Of a stretch of DNA of 64,000 nucleotides, positions 27,866 to 34,977 are shown one piece after another. How positions within the stretch are numbered: the first letter of the stretch is position 1; every line of letters starts with the position of its first letter. The translations under genes and the position numbers were made by a program. Origin of the DNA: Halomonas korlensis (GTDB lineage: Bacteria; Pseudomonadota; Gammaproteobacteria; Pseudomonadales; Halomonadaceae); assembly GCF_900116705.1 (NCBI RefSeq), contig NZ_FPBP01000003.1:248001-312000 (forward strand), written 5' to 3'. A model generated the notes under the pieces. It was not told the origin of the DNA and ran no database searches. It saw only the letters and a list, made by a program, of their open reading frames with translations.

Positions 27866-28990
27866 ATGAACGGCTTCGATCTGGTTGCACATATCGGGAT
27901 GCCAAAGACGGCAACAAGTTCGCTTCAAGACTACTTGTCGAGCAGGCAGGGCTATATCGGACGTGGGAGTAGACACTACCAGCATACGAAGGAGCTGCTG
28001 CGCATCTTCTACCGTTACGCTAGGGGGAAGAGTGTAGATCATGAACTCCACCGATGGATTGAAGGGATCAAGACATGGCGGGAGCGTGAGGGTGTTGTTG
28101 GTCCGGTATTGATCAGCGAGGAGTTTTTCTTCGGGGGCGAGTTCAATCACAATCCGGAGTTTCCTTTACTGGCGAGGAGTTGGAAGAGCAGGGGCGACTC
28201 GGCTCTATCCATTGCCCGCTTCCTGGCCAAGCTGCAGGCCTCCAGAGCCTTGGGTATCGACAGGGTGGAGTGCATCCTGACCATCAGGAGTCAGCCCGAG
28301 TGGCTGGGATCGAAGTATGCCCAGGACTCTGCCAAGATGATCAGCCCGTCTCAGCAGGACTTCGAGAAGCGACTTGGTACGTTCTTTCTGTTGGAAGACC
28401 CGTCCTGGTGCGACTGGAGTCGCTGGGTCAAAGACCTCGACAATGGAGTCGGCAAGCAACACGTACATGTGCTGTGCATGGAAGAGATAGAAGGTGGGGA
28501 GTTCTGGCGAAGAATCGACACCCTGTGTGGTATCGAATCGCAGGGGGCGGAAGAAGGAGGCGGCGTCCTGGCGCTTTGCAATCCCCACCTGAACAAGAGG
28601 CGAGGGCAGGACGGGGAGTGGTTACTCAGTGATTTCAAGCCGGGGGCCTGCCTGGCCAAGATGCTGCGCTGGCCGGCCGGGTCTCGAAGGCAAAAGGCCA
28701 TGGTGCGGGTCGGAAATGCGACACGACGTCTTGGTGCAAAAAAGCTTTACCGCCGCGGGGAAAGGATTTTCCTGTCGGATGCCTTGATAAACCAAGTGAG
28801 TGATATCTGCGGACCCGGCAATGATTGGCTGTCTGGTCGCCTGGGTAAATCGTTGTCGGCACTTCATTACCCGGTACCCGATGATCGTGACCTTTCTTCA
28901 ATAAGTGGAGGAGGTCAAGGAAGAGGACCCAGTCCCCACTCTGCCGGGACATCCGAGGTCTCGAGGCCCTCGAAGCGGTCGGTCACGTAG
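27866..28990 (+). CDS. Sulfotransferase-like P-loop protein
   Basis: The 374-residue protein opens with AHIGMPKTATSSLQDYL, the PAPS-binding loop pattern (PKTATSSL) of sulfotransferases. A second phosphate-binding segment may be ECILTIRSQPEWLGSKY. Related proteins sulfate carbohydrates or polymers, or serve in surface polysaccharide synthesis; the acceptor here is unknown. It has poorer codon bias than its neighbours and an AT-rich upstream region. Its last ~25 codons run into the tail of the oppositely oriented cytochrome gene (76-base overlap), and that Ser/Gly/Arg-rich tail looks like read-through, so the original stop may have been lost. GGGAG precedes the ATG. Confidence 0.75.
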   Translation: MNGFDLVAHIGMPKTATSSLQDYLSSRQGYIGRGSRHYQHTKELLRIFYRYARGKSVDHELHRWIEGIKTWREREGVVGPVLISEEFFFGGEFNHNPEFPLLARSWKSRGDSALSIARFLAKLQASRALGIDRVECILTIRSQPEWLGSKYAQDSAKMISPSQQDFEKRLGTFFLLEDPSWCDWSRWVKDLDNGVGKQHVHVLCMEEIEGGEFWRRIDTLCGIESQGAEEGGGVLALCNPHLNKRRGQDGEWLLSDFKPGACLAKMLRWPAGSRRQKAMVRVGNATRRLGAKKLYRRGERIFLSDALINQVSDICGPGNDWLSGRLGKSLSALHYPVPDDRDLSSISGGGQGRGPSPHSAGTSEVSRPSKRSVT

Positions 28991-29457
28991 GTGCTGTGAC
29001 ACGCTACACAGGATTCGGTCATGCGACCGAAGAGTTCCACCTGTCGGGGCGTGTCTTCCGTACGACCAGCCTCGGCCAGTGATGCCGAGAGCTCATGCAG
29101 GTACGCATCCATCTGCAGGAACTCCGCTGGCACGGCGGCCTTCAAATCCTGACGATCTTCATCGGTCATGGACTGATCCAGGATGAAGCTGTCATGAATC
29201 GACTGCCCTTTCTCGGCGACCGTGGTGTGTCGCCCCTGCACGATGGCGCTAAAGACCTCCTGCATTGCCAGCTCGATCTGAATCATTTCCTCCATCAGCA
29301 AGCCCTGAAGCTTGGGCGTCAACCCAGGCCTGACAGGCTCCGCGGCCAGGCTGACAGCACTGACACCCAGCGCTACCAGCGTGCCGAGGGTAATGACAGC
29401 ACGTCGGCCACGACCGCAATGGGTAGGTGCTGAACGTATCAAAATCGTATACAACAT
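28915..29457 (-). CDS. Cytochrome c'-like exported heme protein
   Basis: The 180-residue protein has a signal peptide (about 1-38, ending SLAAE), a helical chain, and a C-terminal heme site CVACH (C150, C153, H154). A heme motif near the C-terminus of a four-helix chain is the plan of cytochromes c' and c556. Cytochrome c' binds NO and may buffer it during denitrification; class II assignment is by layout only. Its 3' end overlaps the sulfotransferase-like gene by 76 bases. Confidence 0.7.
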   Translation of the reverse strand: MLYTILIRSAPTHCGRGRRAVITLGTLVALGVSAVSLAAEPVRPGLTPKLQGLLMEEMIQIELAMQEVFSAIVQGRHTTVAEKGQSIHDSFILDQSMTDEDRQDLKAAVPAEFLQMDAYLHELSASLAEAGRTEDTPRQVELFGRMTESCVACHSTYVTDRFEGLETSDVPAEWGLGPLP

Positions 29458-29714
29458 GACTGAGCTCCCTTATGGGTTCGTGTTCAAGGCTTAGGCTTGG
29501 CCAGCGCAGTTGCCACCCCGTGTGGCCGCCTTGATACAGGTTAGTCCAGATAGTCGCGCCTGCAGCCGGTAGTCGGGGAGTTCGTTGTCGGCCGCGATGG
29601 TCCGCTGGCGGCCATTTCTGCCAGGCAGGCGGCCCGGCCGGTCTGCTCCAGGCGACGCTGCTATCGCGGAGAAGCTGAGCACTATTCAATCACCGGTATT
29701 TTTGGAGAAGCGAC
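29458..29714. other. Divergent gap between cytochrome c'-like gene and the small helical-protein gene
   Basis: This 257-base gap should hold promoters for both genes. I see no convincing FNR/Dnr, NsrR or NarL site. Confidence 0.4.
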
Positions 29715-30173
29715 ATGGCTTTTCGACAGGTAAAGGATCTACTCGAATGGATTCACGATTTTCATGCTCGTCTGTCCGATCAGTACACGACCCTGGCGGA
29801 CCAGCAGCCGGACGAGCGCATGAAAATGGCACTCGTGTTCCTGGCCGATCGCGAGCGGCGCATGCGCGACGCAATGGCCCGCTATCTCGAGGATGCCGAG
29901 GAAGGATTGCTCACCACCTGGTTAATCGACCACCAGAATTTCGCGCATCCAAGCTTGCTGGAGCGCGTGCCCCTTTGTGCGGGTTGTCACGATGTGCACG
30001 ATATCCTGGCCAACGTCATGACCGCTCATCAACTTCTCAAGGACATGTACCTGCTGCGCGCCGAGTTGGCTGAGATGCCAGAGGAAGCGGAGCTCTTTCA
30101 GCAGTTAGCGACGCATCAGGATGCAGAAGCGCGCTTGCAGAGCCGAGATATCGCCCGGCTCGAGATCTACTGA
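29715..30173 (+). CDS. Small helical His/Cys protein of unknown function, ferritin-like in pattern
   Basis: The 152-residue protein looks all-helical, with many Glu and His residues (WIHDFHARLSDQY, FLADRERRMRDAMARYLEDAEE, LLRAELAEMPEEAELFQQL). It contains CAGCHDVHD (cysteines at 88 and 91). CxxCH would be a heme c site, but there is no signal peptide, so covalent heme is unlikely and a metal or cluster role fits better. Four-helix ferritin-like proteins are my best comparison, with low confidence. The position beside the cytochrome c' gene and nnrS suggests a role in NO handling. Confidence 0.6.
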   Translation: MAFRQVKDLLEWIHDFHARLSDQYTTLADQQPDERMKMALVFLADRERRMRDAMARYLEDAEEGLLTTWLIDHQNFAHPSLLERVPLCAGCHDVHDILANVMTAHQLLKDMYLLRAELAEMPEEAELFQQLATHQDAEARLQSRDIARLEIY

Positions 30174-30229
30174 CTCACTGATGACGAGGCGGGGGTGTCG
30201 TCGGTCGAGCATGAAGGCCGTGACATAAG

Positions 30230-30251
30230 AAGTATTCTTGATACTTGTCAT
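30230..30251. promoter_or_regulatory. Overlapping inverted repeat and FNR/Dnr-like box before nnrS
   Basis: AAGTAT-TCTTG-ATACTT (30230-30246) is a perfect 6-5-6 inverted repeat, loosely like an NsrR site. TTGAT-ACTT-GTCAT (30238-30251) overlaps it and fits the FNR/Dnr core, with a predicted start site near 30286, 35 bases before nnrS. Confidence 0.5.
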
Positions 30252-30320
30252 GGAAGGAGTGACGAGAGTGGCGCACAATAGCCATAACCATATCCTAGTG
30301 TTCCCGTCGGGTATAACGTC

Positions 30321-31535
30321 ATGCCATCATCCTCTTCCTCGTTTGTTCGCTTCTCCACGCTGACGCGCCTGCCAGTGGCACGGCTGGCTTTCCGGCCTTT
30401 CTTCCTGTTAGCCGCGCTGTTCAGTGTGCTTTCCATGGGGGTGTGGTTCGCCTTCTGGCACGGCCTCATCCTGCTGCGTCCCTACGGTGGCCTGATGTTC
30501 TGGCACCAGCACGAGATGCTGTTCGGCTTCGCTGCCGCCGTGGTGGCGGGGTTTGTGCTCACTGCGGTGCAGAACTGGACCGGGCTGCCCAGCCTCAAGG
30601 GAGGGCCGCTACTGGCTCTGGTCGGGCTCTGGTTGGCGGGGCGCTTGCTGATGGCCTTTCCCCTGGGCCTGCCGACCTGGCTACTGGTGTTGGTCGATCT
30701 AGCCTTCTTGCCAGTGGTGGCGGGTGTCATGGCCATGCTGGTGATCGAGGCGAAGCGCTGGCGCAACTTGATCTTCCTGCCGGCGCTGGGGCTGCTGGCC
30801 ATCGCCAATCTGGTCATGCACCTGGGGGTATCGAGTGGCGACGCCGAGTTGATCCGTCAGGCTGCCTACCTGGCAGTGTTGCTGATCGCCCTGCTGATGG
30901 TGGTGGTAGGCGGTCGGGTGATCGCCATGTTCACCGCCAATCGCCTGGGGCGGCCACGCAAGGCGCCGATCCCGGTGCTTGAATACACAAGCCTTGGCAG
31001 CGTCATGCTGGTGGTGCTGGGCCAGCTGCTGGTGATGTTCGGCGTGTCGCTGCCAGGCGCCTTGCTGGCGGCCCTGATGGGCCTGGCCGCCGTGGCCAAT
31101 ACCGTGCGCTTGTCGCGCTGGGGGGGTCTTTACAGCTGGCGCGAGCCGCTGCTCTGGGGGCTGCACTTGAGCTATGCCTTCATCCCTGTGGGCCTGGCCA
31201 TGTGGGCCTTGGCAATGCTGGGCTTGCTCGGGGTCGAACTGGCGGTGCATGCCCTGACGATCGGGGGCATGAGCACCATGATGCTGGCGATGATGGCGCG
31301 GGTCTCGCTTGGCCATACCGGACGTGCGATCCGCACCTTGCCGGGCATCGGCGTAGCACTCGGGCTGGTACTGGTATCGGCATTGCTGCGTGCTCCGCTA
31401 CTCGCGCTGTTCCCGCAGCTGACTCACTGGACGTACAGCCTGAGCATCATCCTCTGGAGCCTGGCGTATCTGACTTTCCTGTTTCACTATACCGGGACAT
31501 TATTGAGCCCACGCCCCGACGGGCAGGATGGGTAA
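30321..31535 (+). CDS. nnrS: NnrS, NO-associated heme/copper membrane protein
   Basis: The 404-residue protein has about twelve membrane helices and the family stretches MFWHQHEMLFGFAAAVVAGFVLTAVQNWTG and ALTIGGMSTMMLAMMARVSLGHTGR, with histidines suited to metal binding. NnrS proteins protect against NO stress and are co-regulated with nir and nor genes; the exact reaction is not settled. It is followed by a SirB2 gene and then norCBQD. An FNR/Dnr-like box lies before it. Confidence 0.93.
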   Translation: MPSSSSSFVRFSTLTRLPVARLAFRPFFLLAALFSVLSMGVWFAFWHGLILLRPYGGLMFWHQHEMLFGFAAAVVAGFVLTAVQNWTGLPSLKGGPLLALVGLWLAGRLLMAFPLGLPTWLLVLVDLAFLPVVAGVMAMLVIEAKRWRNLIFLPALGLLAIANLVMHLGVSSGDAELIRQAAYLAVLLIALLMVVVGGRVIAMFTANRLGRPRKAPIPVLEYTSLGSVMLVVLGQLLVMFGVSLPGALLAALMGLAAVANTVRLSRWGGLYSWREPLLWGLHLSYAFIPVGLAMWALAMLGLLGVELAVHALTIGGMSTMMLAMMARVSLGHTGRAIRTLPGIGVALGLVLVSALLRAPLLALFPQLTHWTYSLSIILWSLAYLTFLFHYTGTLLSPRPDGQDG

Positions 31536-31620
31536 TCGGGCGCTTCACGGCAGCTGTGGGCCAAGCGCCAGAAGCTTCAAGCTACGTTTCTACCCGACGT
31601 TCGATGCCAAGGAGAGGGAG

Positions 31621-32010
31621 TTGCTGGAACATTACCCGCTGATCAAGCACCTGCATATCACTGCCGCCACCCTGAGCATTCTCTTCTTCATGCTGCGGGC
31701 CTGGTGGTCGGTGCGTGAAGTGCCGATGTTGCAGCGGCGCTGGGTGAAGATCACGCCACATCTGATTGACACTATACTGCTGGCGCTGGGCGTGGTGCTG
31801 ATGGTGATGCTCTCAGCCTGGCCCCACCAGCATCCATGGCTGGCCGCCAAGCTGATTGCCCTGCTGGTCTATATTGCCTTGGGTACCTTGGCGATCAAGC
31901 GTGGCCGTACGCCAATGGTGAGAGCCATTACTGCCCTGGCCGCGGTAGTTACCTTTGTCTACATGCTGGGCACGGCGATCCGCCACAGCCCGCTGTCCTG
32001 GATGGCTTAA
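31621..32010 (+). CDS. SirB2-family membrane protein
   Basis: The 129-residue protein has four hydrophobic helices and the family opening YPLIKHLHITAATLSILFF. SirB2 proteins are small integral membrane proteins of unknown mechanism, often near nnrS or in denitrification clusters. I chose the TTG at 31621 because AAGGAGAGGGAG sits just before it and the conserved part begins there; an ATG at 31528, overlapping the nnrS end, would add 31 residues of poor family fit. Confidence 0.8.
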   Translation: MLEHYPLIKHLHITAATLSILFFMLRAWWSVREVPMLQRRWVKITPHLIDTILLALGVVLMVMLSAWPHQHPWLAAKLIALLVYIALGTLAIKRGRTPMVRAITALAAVVTFVYMLGTAIRHSPLSWMA

Positions 32011-32089
32011 GCTATGTGGCATGACGCATCAGCGTTGACCTTGAGAGGCCGCTCTGAGTTTCACGGTGCGACCCTCTGTCCACTCCGAC

Positions 32090-32103
32090 TTGATCTTCGT
32101 CAA
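32090..32103 (+). promoter_or_regulatory. Dnr/FNR box for norCB
   Basis: TTGAT-CTTC-GTCAA matches the Dnr/FNR consensus at 9 of 10 positions. From -41.5 it would start transcription near 32138, inside the NsrR-like site. Confidence 0.75.
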
Positions 32104-32133
32104 GACAAGAGCAGTGAGAGTTCTGCTAGCATA

Positions 32134-32156
32134 AAGAAGCATTACATATACATCTT
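32134..32156. promoter_or_regulatory. NsrR-like 23-base operator at the norC promoter
   Basis: The 23-mer starts AAGAAGCATT, has its centre at 32145, and ends ATACATCTT. It matches the NsrR consensus at 19 of 22 counted positions. Lying over the predicted start site, it would repress norCB until NO removes NsrR. Confidence 0.65.
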
Positions 32157-32218
32157 ACTAATAAGGTTTTTCGGCGCCGGCCGGAAATCAGAAAAGACGA
32201 GCAAGGGGGGGATGGCTC

Positions 32219-32671
32219 ATGGCTGATGGTCTCAACAAGTCGGCGGCCCGCAATATTTTCTATGGCGGGTCGCTATTCTTCTTTCTGCTGTTCGCCGCAC
32301 TGACGGCCCACAGCCACTGGTACATGGTCAATGTCTCCACCGACAAGGAGGGGCTCACCGAGTCGGTCGTGGATGGCAAGCACGTCTGGGAAAGGAACAT
32401 GTGCATCAACTGCCACAGCATCATGGGCGAGGGCGCCTACTTCGCCCCCGAGCTGGGCAATGTCTGGGAACGCTACGGTGGCCACACGAGTCCCGATGCC
32501 GCACGCGCCGGTCTCGAGGCCTGGATTCGTGCCCAGCCGCTGGGGGCCGAGGGGCGCCGCCAGATGCCTGCCTACGATCTCAGCGACTACGACATGCAAG
32601 CGCTGATCGACTTCCTGGAGTGGACCGACGGTATCGACGACCAGGACTGGCCACCGCATCCCGCCGGTTGA
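32219..32671 (+). CDS. norC: NorC, nitric oxide reductase cytochrome c subunit
   Basis: The 150-residue protein has one N-terminal membrane anchor (about 13-31) and a periplasmic heme c domain with CINCH (C62, C65, H66); a methionine in RRQMPAYD is the likely sixth ligand. NorC passes electrons to NorB. GGGGGG lies 7 bases before the ATG. The preceding 208 bases hold the Dnr and NsrR sites. Confidence 0.95.
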   Translation: MADGLNKSAARNIFYGGSLFFFLLFAALTAHSHWYMVNVSTDKEGLTESVVDGKHVWERNMCINCHSIMGEGAYFAPELGNVWERYGGHTSPDAARAGLEAWIRAQPLGAEGRRQMPAYDLSDYDMQALIDFLEWTDGIDDQDWPPHPAG

Positions 32672-32741
32672 GCCGCCTGAATGCCGGATGGCCGGACCGC
32701 CGGGTCGCCGGGCCGCGGATAAATCAAGGAGAACGACAACG

Positions 32742-34097
32742 ATGAAATACGAAACCCAGAAGGTGGCGCTGCCATTCTTCATGCTGGTGATGGCGCTGTT
32801 CACGCTGCAGGTCGTCTTCGGGCTGCTGGCCGCCACCGTCTACGTCTGGCCTAACTTCATGGCCGAGATCATGCCTTTCCACATCATGCGCGTCAGCCAT
32901 ACCAACCTGCTGATCGTCTGGCTGCTGCTCGGCTTCATGGGCGCCACCTACTATTTGATGCCGGAAGAGGCCGAGCGCGAGATCCACAGTCCCGCTATCG
33001 CCTATATTCAGCTGGCGATCTTCGCCTTCGCCGGCGTCGCGGCGCTGGTTGGCTACCAGTTCGGTATCCACGAGGGACGCGAGTTTCTGGAACAGCCGTT
33101 CTGGGTGAAGGTGTTGATTACCATCTCCTTCCTGATGTTCCTGTTCAATACCAGCATGACCCTGCTCAAGGGTCGCAAGACCGCCATCAACCTGGTGCTG
33201 ATGCTGGGCCTGTGGCTGGCCGCGGTATTCTGGCTGTTCGCCTTCTACAACCCCTCCAACCTGGCGGTGGATAAGCTCTACTGGTGGTGGGTCGTGCACC
33301 TCTGGGTCGAGGGGGTCTGGGAGCTGATCATGGCCTCGCTGCTCGCCTATCTGCTGATCAAGATGACCGGTGTCGACCGCGAGGTGATCGAGAAGTGGCT
33401 CTACGTCATCGTCGGCCTGGCGCTGTTCTCGGGCCTGCTGGGCACCGGCCATCACTACTACTGGATCGGCGCGCCGGGCTATTGGCAGCCCATCGGCAGC
33501 ATCTTCTCCACTCTGGAAGTGATCCCCTTCTTCGCCATGGTGGTGTTCGCCTTCACCATGTTCTGGAAGGGTAGCCGTAATCACCCCAACAAGGCCGCCA
33601 TGCTGTGGTCCCTGGGTTCCCCGACCGTGGCCTTCTTCGGCGCCGGCGTGTGGGGCTTCATGCACACCCTGCACTGGGTCAACTACTACAGCCATGGCAC
33701 CCAGGTCACCGCCGCTCATGGCCACCTGGCCTTCTATGGGGCCTACGTGATGCTGCTCCTCGGCATCATCACCTTCGCCATGCCTGCGCTGCGCCGCGTC
33801 CAGCCCTACAATCAGGTGCTGAACATGTGGGGCTTCTGGATCATGACCAGTGCCATGTGCTTCATGACCTTTACGCTGACCTTCGCCGGCGTCGTCCAGA
33901 CCCACCTGCAGCGCGTGCTGGGCATGAACTTCATGGAAGTGCAGAGCCAGCTCGGTCTCTTCTATGCGATGCGCCTGGGCGCCGGTATCGCGGTGGCGGT
34001 GGGAGCGGTGATGCTGCTCTATGCCTTCTTCGGCCCGGCCCGGGAGCAGGTGCCGGCCGGTGGTACCCAATTGACCGCAGGCCCCGAGCGCGCCTGA
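32742..34097 (+). CDS. norB: NorB, nitric oxide reductase catalytic subunit
   Basis: The 451-residue protein has about twelve membrane helices and the heme and non-heme iron ligands of cytochrome c-type NO reductase: MRVSHTNLLIVW, WVVHLWVEGVWELIM with the glutamate typical of NorB, TGHHYYWIG and AAHGHLAFYGAYVM. It reduces two NO to N2O. AAGGAG precedes the ATG at 32742. A hairpin follows the stop, before norQ. Confidence 0.96.
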   Translation: MKYETQKVALPFFMLVMALFTLQVVFGLLAATVYVWPNFMAEIMPFHIMRVSHTNLLIVWLLLGFMGATYYLMPEEAEREIHSPAIAYIQLAIFAFAGVAALVGYQFGIHEGREFLEQPFWVKVLITISFLMFLFNTSMTLLKGRKTAINLVLMLGLWLAAVFWLFAFYNPSNLAVDKLYWWWVVHLWVEGVWELIMASLLAYLLIKMTGVDREVIEKWLYVIVGLALFSGLLGTGHHYYWIGAPGYWQPIGSIFSTLEVIPFFAMVVFAFTMFWKGSRNHPNKAAMLWSLGSPTVAFFGAGVWGFMHTLHWVNYYSHGTQVTAAHGHLAFYGAYVMLLLGIITFAMPALRRVQPYNQVLNMWGFWIMTSAMCFMTFTLTFAGVVQTHLQRVLGMNFMEVQSQLGLFYAMRLGAGIAVAVGAVMLLYAFFGPAREQVPAGGTQLTAGPERA

Positions 34098-34103
34098 CCA
34101 CCC

Positions 34104-34125
34104 GAGGGCCCCGATCGGGGCTCTC
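34104..34125 (+). terminator. Stem-loop between norB and norQ
   Basis: GAGGGCCCC and GGGGCTCTC form a stem (one G-T pair) with a 4-base loop, 7 bases after norB. It probably lowers read-through into the accessory genes or protects the norCB mRNA end. Confidence 0.55.
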
Positions 34126-34154
34126 TTCCGTTCACCTTGACGAGAGTGACATTC

Positions 34155-34967
34155 ATGCCCCTTTCCTCTGTGGCCGCCAACGCCAGCGAGCAAGAAATTC
34201 CCTATTATCAGAGTGTCGGCAACGAGTGCGCCATGTTCGAGCAGGCGTTCCAGCAGCGCTTGCCGCTACTGCTCAAGGGGCCGACCGGCTGCGGCAAGAC
34301 CCGTTTCGTCAGCCATATGGCGGCGAAGCTCGGCAAGCCGCTGTTCACCGTTTCCTGCCATGATGACCTGACCGCCGCCGACCTCACCGGGCGCTACCTG
34401 CTGCAGGGCGGCGAGACCCGCTGGGTCGACGGCCCCCTGACCCGCGCCGTGCGCGAGGGCGGTATCTGCTACCTCGACGAGGTGGTAGAGGCACGCAAGG
34501 ACGTCACTGTGGTGATGCACCCGCTCACCGACGACCGACGGCTGCTGCCGCTGGAGCGCACCGGTGAGCTGCTCGAGGCGCCCGACGATTTCATGTTGGT
34601 GGTCTCCTATAACCCCGGCTACCAGCACATCCTCAAGTCCCTGAAGCCCAGCACTCGCCAGCGCTTCGTGGCGATGTCCTTCGATTTCCCGCCCCCCAAG
34701 GTGGAACGCGACATCGTGGCCCGCGAGAGCGGCCTGCCGGCCGACCAGTGTGCCGCCCTGGTCAACCTGGCGGCCAGCCTGCGCGACATGAAGGGCCAGG
34801 ACCTGGAGGAAGGCGTCTCCACCCGCCTGTTGGTCTACTGCGCGACCCTGGTCCAGGCCGGCATGCCGATGCTGGAAGCCGCTCGCGCGACGCTGGTAGA
34901 ACCGCTCTCCGACGACGCGGATGTCCAGGAAGGACTCATGGAAGCCATTCGCGCCACCTTCGGCTGA
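34155..34967 (+). CDS. norQ: NorQ, MoxR-type AAA+ ATPase for NO reductase activation
   Basis: The 270-residue protein has Walker A GPTGCGKT (42-49), Walker B CYLDEV (near 113) and a MoxR-like organisation. NorQ works with NorD to insert the non-heme iron into NorB. ATG at 34155 is preferred over an in-frame TTG at 34137. It is 10 bases upstream of norD. Confidence 0.93.
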   Translation: MPLSSVAANASEQEIPYYQSVGNECAMFEQAFQQRLPLLLKGPTGCGKTRFVSHMAAKLGKPLFTVSCHDDLTAADLTGRYLLQGGETRWVDGPLTRAVREGGICYLDEVVEARKDVTVVMHPLTDDRRLLPLERTGELLEAPDDFMLVVSYNPGYQHILKSLKPSTRQRFVAMSFDFPPPKVERDIVARESGLPADQCAALVNLAASLRDMKGQDLEEGVSTRLLVYCATLVQAGMPMLEAARATLVEPLSDDADVQEGLMEAIRATFG

Positions 34968-34977
34968 GGTATTACCC

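Noticed and set aside
29988..30002. CAGCH in the small helical protein as a heme c site
   Set aside because: There is no signal peptide, so covalent heme attachment in the periplasm is unlikely.
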